Assembly (NCBI GenBank): GCA_028285265.1
Contig: JANQPX010000038.1
Span: 100,262-164,261, forward strand
Direction of reading: 5' to 3'
Source: Geminicoccaceae bacterium
Lineage (GTDB): Bacteria > Pseudomonadota > Alphaproteobacteria > Geminicoccales > Geminicoccaceae
DNA: 64,000 bases
The notes below the pieces were generated by a model. It searched no databases. It was given only the letters and a program-made list of their open reading frames with translations, and was not told the origin of the DNA. Both the position numbers and the translations under genes were made by a program. Within the stretch, counting starts at the first letter, position 1; each line of letters begins with the position of its first letter. Below are positions 1 through 7,860 of this stretch, piece by piece.

Positions 1-105
1 GCAATCGAACAGGATACGGTGCCCCGCAACTTCGAGCAGATAACCCGAAGAGGCGCGGCGTGCGTAGGCCTCGGGTGAGCCGGAACCTAGAATAGTGAGT
101 TTCAT
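1..105 (-). CDS. Metallo-beta-lactamase-fold hydrolase, N-terminal fragment (runs off the left edge)
   Basis: The minus strand from the ATG at 105-103 reads MKLTILGSGSPEAYARRASS and continues open to the window edge, 35 codons. The opening strand followed by a GSGSP-type turn is typical of RNase Z / arylsulfatase-like metallo-beta-lactamase-fold hydrolases; the metal-binding HxHxDH would lie outside the window. The start overlaps the stop of the upstream sulfatase in an ATGA junction, so the two genes are almost certainly co-transcribed and translationally coupled. A role in processing the product of the sulfatase is inferred from context only. Confidence 0.7.
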   Translation of the reverse strand, partial: MKLTILGSGSPEAYARRASSGYLLEVAGHRILFDC

Positions 106-1532
106 CGATGGATCTCCGGCGGTGGAGTCGCCGCAGGCGCGCCGAGGGTTACAGCCTTCTCGCGGCCGCCGTAGCGTTCAACCATCAAAGCCTGATCAGC
201 AAAGGCCTGATCATTGACCGTGTCAACATCAACGATCGTGCGAAGGGCCTCTTCCATACTTTTCAACACGTCCGCATAGGCAGGATCATCTGCAAGATCC
301 CTCTCCTCCTCAGGATCTGCTTTTAGATCGAATAGCTCGGGTGAAAAGCCGACATAATGGTTGAGCTTGAAACGGCCTCGTTTCAACATGAAGGCGCCTG
401 AAACTGCACCGACCGCATGATACTCGCTAAAGATCGGCCGCTCTGCATCGAAAGACTCCATAGCAAGCGCCGGCAGGGGTTGCCCTTGGGAAGCAAATTC
501 GAGCCCGAAATGATCGGGAATTGTTGCCGACACGTCGAGCAGGCTTGCAGGCGTCTCACAAAGGCCGATCGGGATCTCCGGCCCTGCGATGATCAGCGGA
601 ATAGAAACACTCTCTTGATACAGATTGGACTTACCCCAAAGACCACGTGCGCCGACATTGTCGCCATGGTCAGAGGTGTAAATGATTGTCGTATCGTTAC
701 CGAAACCGGCGTTGTTCAGCCCCTCGAGCACGCGGCCAACATTGTGGTCGAGCCAGGAGCACAGGCCATAGTAGGCAGCGATTGCTGACAGCCTTTCATC
801 GGCATCCCGAAACTTCGCCTCGGTATCCGCCATTGCATTCTGTTTCTCCACCCAAGGATGCCTTTGATAACCAGTACTAGGATGCAATTTCACCGCAGGC
901 AGGCCATCCTTTGGATAGAGATCAAAGAATGGCTGAGGCACAACTAATGGAAAATGCGGAGCGACCAGTCCAACGAACAAGCACCACGGTTGCCGATCAC
1001 CAAGCTCACTCCGCTCATTGAACCAAGCGATAGTGCGCTCGACAACAGCATCGTCGTAATCGGTGTAGTTGCTCGATCCTGGCCCGATATAATCCCCCAA
1101 CATACGACCTGGCATGTTGAGCCGTTCATTTTCGTTCCGAATAGATGCCCATACCATGCCGACGCCTCCAGCGACCTGCATGGCGATATGCTCGACATCA
1201 AAGCCCGCCGGATCGTCATCGTGGCGGTAATGCAACTTACCAATACTCTCGACAGGTATCCCCGCTGTCTGGAGCATATGCCCCCAACCCTTGGGTTCGC
1301 CAATATAGGGCATTGCATTGTCCCAAAGGCGGATTTGATGAACGTATTGGCCTGCGGCAAATGCAGCACGCGCCGGGACGCAAATCGGGGACGGCGTATA
1401 GGCGTCAGTAAAGCGCATGCCCTTCGCTGCCAACGCATCGAGATTTGGAGTCTTAACAAACGGATGGCCGGCGCAGCCCATGGCTCGCGCTTGGTGCTCG
1501 TCGGACATAATGACCAGAAGGTTTGATGTCAT
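102..1532 (-). CDS. Type I sulfatase (formylglycine-dependent)
   Basis: This 476-residue protein belongs to the sulfatase / alkaline-phosphatase superfamily, which hydrolyses sulfate esters. The N-terminal metal site is NLLVIMSDEHQ (residues 4-14). The modification motif is CVPAR at residues 51-55, where Cys51 would be converted to formylglycine. A second metal motif, SDHGDN, is near residue 288 and is followed by a conserved WGKSNLYQES segment. No signal peptide is visible, so a cytoplasmic enzyme acting on imported substrate is likely. It overlaps marR by 4 bp upstream and the MBL-fold gene by 4 bp downstream. Substrate cannot be assigned; choline-sulfatase-like or aryl/alkyl sulfatase are both possible. 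No formylglycine-generating enzyme is encoded in the window. Confidence 0.88.
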   Translation of the reverse strand: MTSNLLVIMSDEHQARAMGCAGHPFVKTPNLDALAAKGMRFTDAYTPSPICVPARAAFAAGQYVHQIRLWDNAMPYIGEPKGWGHMLQTAGIPVESIGKLHYRHDDDPAGFDVEHIAMQVAGGVGMVWASIRNENERLNMPGRMLGDYIGPGSSNYTDYDDAVVERTIAWFNERSELGDRQPWCLFVGLVAPHFPLVVPQPFFDLYPKDGLPAVKLHPSTGYQRHPWVEKQNAMADTEAKFRDADERLSAIAAYYGLCSWLDHNVGRVLEGLNNAGFGNDTTIIYTSDHGDNVGARGLWGKSNLYQESVSIPLIIAGPEIPIGLCETPASLLDVSATIPDHFGLEFASQGQPLPALAMESFDAERPIFSEYHAVGAVSGAFMLKRGRFKLNHYVGFSPELFDLKADPEEERDLADDPAYADVLKSMEEALRTIVDVDTVNDQAFADQALMVERYGGREKAVTLGAPAATPPPEIHR

Positions 1533-2026
1533 CTCCCCTCCTCTCCCCGGTCTTCTGCCGCGACTTCAAGCTTGTCGAGCACTTGGTAAAAGACGCCAAG
1601 TTCATGCTCGTTGAGGGCCGAACGAAGACGGTGCTGCCGTTTCCGCATCCTCGGGAGGGTCTTCTCGAATAAGGTTTTCCCCTCGGGGCTCAAACTCAAG
1701 TGCTGCACCCGTTGGTCAAACTCATCCTGTTTCGACATGACCAGATCTTCAGCGATGAGTGATTTCAAATTCCGGCTGAGCAGTCCCTTGTCCAAAGCGG
1801 CAATTCTGGCGAGGTCAGACAAGCGAGTTTGTCCGGCTGCGCCAACGAGCGCGAGGATTCGCCATTGGGAGAGTGTCAGTCCTGCATAACGACGCAACAT
1901 GGCGCCAGCCTGGGCATTAAGCTTCGCCTGCACCCGCGACAGACGATAGGTGAGGAATTGATGCAGTGGCAGAACCTCGGCGGCCTCCACTGACTTTTGC
2001 TCATTATTGGCATTTGATTCGTTCAT
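1529..2026 (-). CDS. MarR-family transcriptional regulator
   Basis: A 165-residue winged-helix regulator of normal MarR length. The centre reads LTLSQWRILALVGAAG, then TRLSDLARIAALDKGLLSRN (recognition region) and a wing ending near DQRVQHLSLSPEG, flanked by dimerisation helices. Its start faces tctC across a short divergent gap that holds two copies of a TTGA-N4-TCAA dyad, so autoregulation and control of both the sulfatase arm and the transporter arm are likely. It is first in a leftward operon with the sulfatase (4-bp overlap). The effector is unknown; members of this family often respond to small carboxylates or phenolics. Confidence 0.9.
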   Translation of the reverse strand: MNESNANNEQKSVEAAEVLPLHQFLTYRLSRVQAKLNAQAGAMLRRYAGLTLSQWRILALVGAAGQTRLSDLARIAALDKGLLSRNLKSLIAEDLVMSKQDEFDQRVQHLSLSPEGKTLFEKTLPRMRKRQHRLRSALNEHELGVFYQVLDKLEVAAEDRGEEGR

Positions 2027-2047
2027 CCCCTGATCGTCCGCGCTTTA

Positions 2048-2081
2048 AGTTGATCCGTCAACTTTATATTTGACCGATCAA
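2048..2081. promoter_or_regulatory. Tandem MarR operator candidates in the marR/tctC divergent promoter
   Basis: Two related dyads lie between the divergent starts: TTGATCCGTCAA at 2050-2061 (extended as AGTTGA-N4-TCAACT, 2048-2063) and TTGACCGATCAA at 2070-2081. Their centres are 20 bp apart, about two helical turns, which places both on the same DNA face. Dyads of this size are usual for MarR dimers. Binding by the adjacent regulator is inferred. Confidence 0.65.
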
Positions 2082-2120
2082 CTATTTTGTGGCTGGTTGG
2101 TCGTCAAAAGGGAGGTGAAG

Positions 2121-3068
2121 ATGAAGAATTTTCTGGGACAGACGATCGCTGCCGTTGGTTTTTTTGCGGTTGCATCAAGCGCTATGGCCGAAACGTGGAA
2201 TCCGCCCGGGCCGATCAAGTTTTTGATCGCCTTCGCGGCAGGCGGCGGCGCTGACACCCAAGCTCGCATGATCGCCACCGAGCTCGAAGCTGCAAAGGGC
2301 TGGAAGATCATTCCAGAACAGGCGACGGGCAAGGGCGGACTTAACGCTGTAAAAGCGCTAGGCGCTGCACCCAAGGATGGAACCACTATCGCGATGATCG
2401 TAACCGAGTCGCTCGGTTATAATATGCGGGCTTCTGGTGCCGGAGGGCCCGATGCGGCAACGCCCATTACAACAACAGCTGGTTCTGAAATGGCTGTCGT
2501 CGCCTTATCGAGTAAGGGATACAAAACACTCGGTGACGTCATCGAAGCTGCTAAAGGCGGCGACGCCATCCGCTTCGGTGCCATGAGCCCAGCTCTTGCC
2601 GATCTTGCCTATATTATTGGCAAGGAAAATGATGTCGACTTCAATATTGTTCAGGTCAAAGGCGGCAAGGCCGTGATGAATGGATTGAATGCTGGCGATA
2701 TGGACGTCGGCTTCGGCGCGGGGATCCAGGCGAAGGCCGTTGCCGCCGGCGAAATGGTCGAGCTGGCGTCAGCCAAAAGCGTTCCACTCGTTGGCACGCC
2801 TGATGCGCCTATGCTTACGGAGTATGGTGTTGAATTTACCAACGACACAATGTTCTTGATCGCCGGGCCTGGGGGCATGGACCCAGCGGCGCGTGACGCT
2901 ATTGCTGCCGCCGTGGCTGAGGTGCTCACTACTGAGGGCTCGGAAGCAGCAGGGTTCATTACCAAGGGTTTTGGAGGCGTAAAAATGCATGCTGGTGATG
3001 AACTTACCACTATGATTCAGGATGCTTATGACCAAGCCGGCGGCCTGCTCGAGGCCTCTTCAGAGTAG
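2121..3068 (+). CDS. tctC: Tripartite tricarboxylate transporter (TTT) substrate-binding protein
   Basis: This 315-residue periplasmic binding protein has a clear signal peptide ending at SSAMA before ETWNPPG. The mature start contains IKFLIAFAAGGGADTQARM, the usual beta-strand and glycine loop of the TctC/Bug family. I place the start at the ATG at 2121, preceded by GGAGGTG at 2111-2117; the longer frame from 2070 would put a non-signal extension before the signal peptide. It is the first gene of tctC-tctB-tctA-sulfatase, so it probably binds a sulfated or carboxylated organic anion later desulfated in the cytoplasm. Bug proteins as a group have diverse ligands, so the substrate is open. Confidence 0.9.
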   Translation: MKNFLGQTIAAVGFFAVASSAMAETWNPPGPIKFLIAFAAGGGADTQARMIATELEAAKGWKIIPEQATGKGGLNAVKALGAAPKDGTTIAMIVTESLGYNMRASGAGGPDAATPITTTAGSEMAVVALSSKGYKTLGDVIEAAKGGDAIRFGAMSPALADLAYIIGKENDVDFNIVQVKGGKAVMNGLNAGDMDVGFGAGIQAKAVAAGEMVELASAKSVPLVGTPDAPMLTEYGVEFTNDTMFLIAGPGGMDPAARDAIAAAVAEVLTTEGSEAAGFITKGFGGVKMHAGDELTTMIQDAYDQAGGLLEASSE

Positions 3069-3078
3069 ATACTGACAG

Positions 3079-3099
3079 GGCGCGGGAGCCTCCCGCGCC
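3079..3099 (+). other. Intercistronic stem-loop between tctC and tctB
   Basis: A perfect 9-bp stem (GGCGCGGGA / TCCCGCGCC) with a 3-base loop follows the tctC stop. There is no T-run, so it is more likely an mRNA-stabilising or partial-attenuation hairpin. Such a hairpin would leave the binding-protein message in excess over the membrane genes, as is common after binding-protein genes. Confidence 0.6.
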
Positions 3100-3119
3100 A
3101 CCATCCGGATAGAACGGAT

Positions 3120-3671
3120 TTGGCCCGGTTCTTCACGTCAAACCACCTGCTCGGGGCCGTCTGTATCGCAGCAGCAATCCTGGCCCTAATCGTCTGGATT
3201 CCACTCGACATCGAGACAGGCCTCATCGAAAAAGTGCGGCGCCAAGTCCAAATCGGCGACTCGCTTCTACCAACACTCGCCTGCGGCTTCGTCATTTTTG
3301 GAGGGGCTCTTCTTCTTGTTGAACCAACGAAAGAAGACAAGCAAGGTTTATCGCGAGACAACCTCTATTTTCTGTTGATCCTTTGCCTACTCCTTGTTGT
3401 CGCCTTTGCGGTCATGCGTTGGTTCGGACCGTTTCTTGTTTGGTCGCTAACGGAAGACGGCGTCTATCGTACCCTCCGCGACACGACACCTTGGAAACAT
3501 CTGGGTTTTGTCACTGGAGGCACCCTTCTTGTCGCTGGAATTATAGCGCTCGTTGAGGGCCGCGTGACCTTCAGGGGAGTGTTAATCGGCCTCCTTTCGA
3601 CCCTCGCCCTGATCGCCGTTTATGACCTCCCCTTTGAGGATCTATTGCTACCGCCGAATGGCGACGTTTGA
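3120..3671 (+). CDS. tctB: TTT transporter small membrane subunit
   Basis: A 183-residue membrane protein with about four hydrophobic segments: near residues 8-25, 52-66, 78-98 (FLLILCLLLVVAFAVMRWF) and 125-165. This is the size and layout of TctB, the small subunit that pairs with TctA. The start is a TTG at 3120; there is no ATG or GTG between it and the in-frame stop at 3066-3068, and the ribosome-binding site is weak. The stop overlaps the tctA ATG as TGATG, implying coupled translation. TctB sequences are poorly conserved, so the assignment depends partly on its position between tctC and tctA. Confidence 0.82.
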   Translation: MARFFTSNHLLGAVCIAAAILALIVWIPLDIETGLIEKVRRQVQIGDSLLPTLACGFVIFGGALLLVEPTKEDKQGLSRDNLYFLLILCLLLVVAFAVMRWFGPFLVWSLTEDGVYRTLRDTTPWKHLGFVTGGTLLVAGIIALVEGRVTFRGVLIGLLSTLALIAVYDLPFEDLLLPPNGDV

Positions 3672-5242
3672 TGGAAGTCGTTGACTATATCGGCCTCGGC
3701 ATCCTAGCGGTCATTCAGGGTCCTACGATCCTCGGTATCCCTGCGACCCTATTGATGACGCTTTTCGGGTTTCTTCTGGGCATTCTGGTTGGGGCAACAC
3801 CGGGGCTAGCCGGGCCCATGGCCATGGCGATCTCGCTGCCGATCCTGATATCAGTCTTTGGCTACACACCGGATGCGCTCTTGCCCGTCCTGGGCTTTCT
3901 GATTGGGGTAATGAAAGGCGCCACCATCGGCGGCGCTGTACCGGCGATCCTTTTCAATACGCCGGGTACGCCTGACGCCTATATGACCACACTCGACGGC
4001 TATCCGATGACGCAAAGAGGTGAAGCCGGACGTGCCCTTCGGATCGCCCATCTCTCCTCGGCCTCAGGCGATACGGTCTCTGATATCGTTTTGATCCTCG
4101 CAGCCCCGTTCCTCGCCGTCATGGTCGAACATTATCTGGATCTCCCGGAGAAGACGGCACTTTTGATCCTGTCGCTCGCCTTCATCGCTGCTGTCATTGG
4201 GAATTCAGTCGGCAAGGGACTCATTTCACTCGGTCTTGGCCTCTTTGCGGTCAGCATCGGAACGGGCGGTGACTTCTATCCACGTCTTAGTCTTGGCGCG
4301 CCGTCATTAGCATCAGGTTTTTCCGTGACATCGGTCGTCCTCGGTGTGCTGATTTTGGGTGAGATTTTCAAAAGCCTTGAGGACTTGCGCATGACGAAGC
4401 CGAAAGACGGCGCGACAATACTAGCGCCGCTTGAAGGCTCTCAGCGCATGCACCGAGGCGATATTGGTCGGATTGCTCCCTTCGTTGGGCGATCAGCGAT
4501 TATCGGTACCGTGGTTGGAGCCCTTCCTGGTGTTGGCTCCACGCTCGCGGCCACGGTCGGCTACGCGTCTGGGCGACGGCTCCACGCGCGACAAGGCAGA
4601 ACACCGAGCTTTGGTCAAGGTGCTCCTGAAGGCATCGCATCGACCGAGGCTGCAAATTCCTCCGTCTCTGGTGCCAATCTCATACCCGTGCTGAGCCTTG
4701 GCATTCCCGGCAATGCTGCTGCCGTGTTCTTAATCCTCGCGATGGACAGCATCGGCGGCTTCAATCCCGGCCCGTCTGTCTTTCGCTTTACAACGGATGC
4801 GGTGAATCCCGAGCTTGTGATCGCCTTTGGCCTCTTCACCACGATGATGTTCGCCAATCTTTTAAACTGGACAATCGGTGGCGCCTTCATGAGGGTGATC
4901 AGATTCTTGGCGCGTGCGCCCAAGGAGGCCCTGCTCCCGGTGGTCTTCCTCTTGACGGTGACGTCGATTTACGTCGGCAATCCAAAGCTCACAGAGATTG
5001 GTATCGCGGTCGGCTTTGGCGTCCTCGGCTACCTTATGCGAAGGCTGGATATCTCCCCACTACCTTTTGTCATCGCCTTTATCCTTGGATCGCGACTGGA
5101 GGATACAGCACGCCAAGCTTTCGACGCGACTGGGGCAGATCCATTCTTCTTGTTCACAAGTCCAATCGCCCTCGCCTTCACTCTGCTCGCTGGTGTCATC
5201 ATCGTGCTGTCGCTGCGTTCGAAAAGGAACCCTTCATCATGA
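3671..5242 (+). CDS. tctA: TTT transporter large membrane subunit
   Basis: A 523-residue integral membrane protein of the TctA family, which carries the transport path of the tripartite tricarboxylate transporter and is driven by ion gradient rather than ATP. The family signature GATPGLAGPMAMAISLPI is near residue 41 and a second copy-like motif, GALPGVGSTLAATVGY, is near residue 283, reflecting the internal repeat. About ten to twelve hydrophobic segments are spread along the chain. The ATG at 3671 overlaps the tctB stop; the TTG one codon earlier is unnecessary. The stop overlaps the start of the second sulfatase (ATGA), which ties transport and desulfation into one transcript. Confidence 0.93.
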   Translation: MEVVDYIGLGILAVIQGPTILGIPATLLMTLFGFLLGILVGATPGLAGPMAMAISLPILISVFGYTPDALLPVLGFLIGVMKGATIGGAVPAILFNTPGTPDAYMTTLDGYPMTQRGEAGRALRIAHLSSASGDTVSDIVLILAAPFLAVMVEHYLDLPEKTALLILSLAFIAAVIGNSVGKGLISLGLGLFAVSIGTGGDFYPRLSLGAPSLASGFSVTSVVLGVLILGEIFKSLEDLRMTKPKDGATILAPLEGSQRMHRGDIGRIAPFVGRSAIIGTVVGALPGVGSTLAATVGYASGRRLHARQGRTPSFGQGAPEGIASTEAANSSVSGANLIPVLSLGIPGNAAAVFLILAMDSIGGFNPGPSVFRFTTDAVNPELVIAFGLFTTMMFANLLNWTIGGAFMRVIRFLARAPKEALLPVVFLLTVTSIYVGNPKLTEIGIAVGFGVLGYLMRRLDISPLPFVIAFILGSRLEDTARQAFDATGADPFFLFTSPIALAFTLLAGVIIVLSLRSKRNPSS

Positions 5243-6765
5243 AGCGACCGAACTTCCTCTTGATCTCCGCCGATCAGCAGCGTGCCGACTGCTTTGGCTT
5301 CGAGGGGCGTAAGATTAAGACGCCACATCTTGATCAGCTCGCCGCTGAAAGCACCCGCTTTTCCGCCTGCATCACTCCTTGTGTAGTCTGCCAACCGGCA
5401 CGTGCCTCGATCCTAACGGGCCAACTTTGCCGAACCCACGGCGTTCATGATAATGGAATCGATCTCGACCCCACAGTCGGTTCAAAAGGCTTCGCCGGCG
5501 CGCTCGCAGCAGCCGGTTACGAAACCGCCTTTTTCGGAAAGGCACATTTTTCGACCTACCATACGTTCGAACCCACAGGCACGCCCGAATGTCTCAGCTC
5601 ATCTGCCAGTTTTCCAGCCGACTGGTACGGCCCTTATATGGGGTTCCAGCATGTCGAGATGATGTTGGTTGGCCACAACTGGTTCCTCCCTGAAAAGCCA
5701 CCTGCTGGTCAGCACTATGAGCGCTGGTTCTATGCCGACGGCCGCGGTGATGAGAAAAATAGGCTGTATCGCGAGAATGCCGGTGACACCAAAGAAGCAG
5801 CACAAACTTGGCATTCCAAGCTACCAGTCGCTTGGCATAACAGCACCTGGACCGCGGACCGCGCGATTGACTGGTTGCGGAACGTGGGCCGGGAAAAGCC
5901 CTTTTGCAGTTGGGTCAGCTTCCCCGACCCACATCATCCCTTTGATGCGCCGGAGCCGTGGTCACGCCTCCATAATCCAGCAGAGATCGATTTACCCGAA
6001 AACCGGTCTCGGACCTTTGAGGGGCGACCTTGGTGGCATAAGGCCGTCCTGACCAATGAGCCAGCGGGACCGAAGCAAAATGCCGATATCCGCAAAGCCT
6101 ATAGCCGGATTGCCGAGCAGGGAGACGAGCAGCTCCGCGAGATCATCGCTAACACCTATGGCCAGATTGCGCTGATTGATCACAATGTTGGACGTCTCCT
6201 AATTGCACTCAACGATGCAGGCCTCGCTGAAGACACGATTGTGATCTACATCTCAGACCATGGGGATTGGCTCGGTGACCACGGGCTCATTTTGAAAGGT
6301 CCGATGCACTATGAAGGGCTCCTTCGCGTGCCAATGATCATTCGCGGTGCGGGCATCAAGGCCGGGCGTATTGTTGACGAGCCTATATCGACACTCGATC
6401 TTGGGCCAACGTTTTATGACTATGCTGGTGCGGAGGCCCTCCAGACACAGCACGGCCAAAGCCTTCGCCCGCTTCTCGAGACTCAAGAGGCCACACGCGA
6501 CTTCGCCATGAATGAATGGGAATTGTTGCCAACGCGAGCCGGCGTTGCTCTTTCCTTGCGCACCGTACGCACAAAGACCCACAAGCTCACCGTCGACCTA
6601 CAATCGGGCTCGGGCGAGCTTTATGACCTCGAGAACGATCCGGTTGAACTGCGGAACCTCTTCAACACCGAGGAAGCCAGGGACATCCAGACCGCCCTGA
6701 TGACCTATATTCAGAGCCGCCCCAATGATATGAGACCCAATGCCGTCCAGGTGGGCATGGCCTGA
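5239..6765 (+). CDS. Type I sulfatase, second in the cluster
   Basis: A 508-residue sulfatase-superfamily enzyme. The N-terminal metal motif is NFLLISADQQRADCFG (residues 5-20), the formylglycine motif is CQPAR at 51-55, and the C-terminal metal and phosphate-site motif is SDHGDWLGDHGLILKG near residue 337. Both sulfatases carry the CxPAR form of the motif at exactly residue 51, but the rest of the chains differ clearly, so they are distant paralogues rather than a recent duplication. No signal peptide is evident. It is translationally coupled to tctA by a 4-bp overlap. Sulfate-ester hydrolysis is the best call; phosphonate monoester hydrolase activity is a family alternative. Confidence 0.88.
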   Translation: MKRPNFLLISADQQRADCFGFEGRKIKTPHLDQLAAESTRFSACITPCVVCQPARASILTGQLCRTHGVHDNGIDLDPTVGSKGFAGALAAAGYETAFFGKAHFSTYHTFEPTGTPECLSSSASFPADWYGPYMGFQHVEMMLVGHNWFLPEKPPAGQHYERWFYADGRGDEKNRLYRENAGDTKEAAQTWHSKLPVAWHNSTWTADRAIDWLRNVGREKPFCSWVSFPDPHHPFDAPEPWSRLHNPAEIDLPENRSRTFEGRPWWHKAVLTNEPAGPKQNADIRKAYSRIAEQGDEQLREIIANTYGQIALIDHNVGRLLIALNDAGLAEDTIVIYISDHGDWLGDHGLILKGPMHYEGLLRVPMIIRGAGIKAGRIVDEPISTLDLGPTFYDYAGAEALQTQHGQSLRPLLETQEATRDFAMNEWELLPTRAGVALSLRTVRTKTHKLTVDLQSGSGELYDLENDPVELRNLFNTEEARDIQTALMTYIQSRPNDMRPNAVQVGMA

Positions 6766-6784
6766 TCATCGCATTGAAAACGTG

Positions 6785-6834
6785 CTCTTGATCCGTCCGG
6801 CTTTCGTCAAAGAAAGCTTTCCCGCGGTCAAGAG
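6785..6834. terminator. Nested inverted repeats between convergent sulfatase and lysR genes
   Basis: An outer imperfect repeat (CTCTTGATCCG at 6785 and CGGTCAAGAG ending 6834) encloses a 6-bp hairpin, GCTTTC / GAAAGC (6800-6817), followed by TTT. The location between convergent genes suits a bidirectional terminator, but the T-run is short. Confidence 0.4.
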
Positions 6835-7772
6835 ATCTCGTTCTGACCGGTTCGATCGATGCTGGTCGAAAGCGTTTCGAACTCCTGACGGATATACCCC
6901 ATGAATCGTTCGACCGTCGGACGTATAGGCCGCCTTGAGTCGATGAGCGCGCCGAGATGACGGTCCGGATCTCCAATTCGGATAGGTAGTGCACTGATCG
7001 ACCTTTGACGACGCATCATAAAGACCACCGAATAGGGCAAAACCGTCAGGGCATCGGATCCCGTCAAGATACTGACCACCGCAATCAACGATCCACCAGT
7101 GAAGCTAATCTTAAAGTCCTTCACTCCGATCCCCTCGAGGACCGCACGCAAGTCATGGAACAATGGACTGTCAGGAGGTGGGGCAATCCATGGATAGAGC
7201 GCAATGTCGGAGAGCTTAATCCCGCCTTGCTTCATAAGTGGATGTCCGGCCCGGCATGCGATGACATTTCGTCCGGGCAAAAACTGATCGAACTCAAAGC
7301 CTTCAGGGATAGAAGCACGACGCATCGGGACGAGTGCGAGATCGAGCACGCCCTCTTCCAGCTTCCTTATCAGCTCGGTCGGATAGCCATAAGACTGATC
7401 GATACGAATATGGGGATGTTCACTCTGGAATGCGGCGATCATCCCAGAAATTACACCATCGAGGAAAAACGGAGTGCCTGCGACACGGACAGCACCGGTT
7501 TTTCCATGGCGAAACCGTACCAAAATCTCACTGCTCTCGCGCCCAGCAATGAAGACTTTCTTACCTTCGGCCGCGAGCGCAAGGCCAAGTTCGGTTGCTT
7601 GTAGAGGTCGTTTGCCAGGTTCGAAAAGTGGTGCCCCGACGCGCTGCTCGAGCATCGCAAGCGACCTGGAAAGACTAGGTTGCGACTTGCCAAGGAGTTC
7701 GGCGCCTTCGGTTAAGCCCCCTTGCTCCACAATCGCAAACAGCATCTCAAGATGTCTTGGATCCAATTTCAT
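6828..7772 (-). CDS. LysR-family transcriptional regulator
   Basis: A 314-residue LysR-type regulator. The N-terminal winged helix reads HLEMLFAIVEQGGLTEGAEL followed by SQPSLSRSLAMLEQRVGAPLF (about residues 8-55). The effector-binding domain begins near residue 92 (AVRVAGTPFFLDGVISGMI) and contains a typical LALVP motif. It is transcribed away from the maleylacetate reductase operon across an 88-bp gap, the classical arrangement for a LysR activator of an aromatic ring-cleavage operon; a pathway intermediate is the probable inducer. The gap contains an AT-rich TTATATAA dyad at 7782-7789, but I could not define the LysR box. Confidence 0.92.
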   Translation of the reverse strand: MKLDPRHLEMLFAIVEQGGLTEGAELLGKSQPSLSRSLAMLEQRVGAPLFEPGKRPLQATELGLALAAEGKKVFIAGRESSEILVRFRHGKTGAVRVAGTPFFLDGVISGMIAAFQSEHPHIRIDQSYGYPTELIRKLEEGVLDLALVPMRRASIPEGFEFDQFLPGRNVIACRAGHPLMKQGGIKLSDIALYPWIAPPPDSPLFHDLRAVLEGIGVKDFKISFTGGSLIAVVSILTGSDALTVLPYSVVFMMRRQRSISALPIRIGDPDRHLGALIDSRRPIRPTVERFMGYIRQEFETLSTSIDRTGQNEIS

Positions 7773-7860
7773 AACAGTACGTTATATAATCAGCTGAAAA
7801 TTCGATCAATGAGCGCTGAGTCTTCTGGCAAATTATAGTCAAACCAACGGAGGCCTATGG

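Noticed and set aside
7005..7604. A 199-codon plus-strand open frame
   Set aside because: It is antisense to the LysR gene and lacks a ribosome-binding site.
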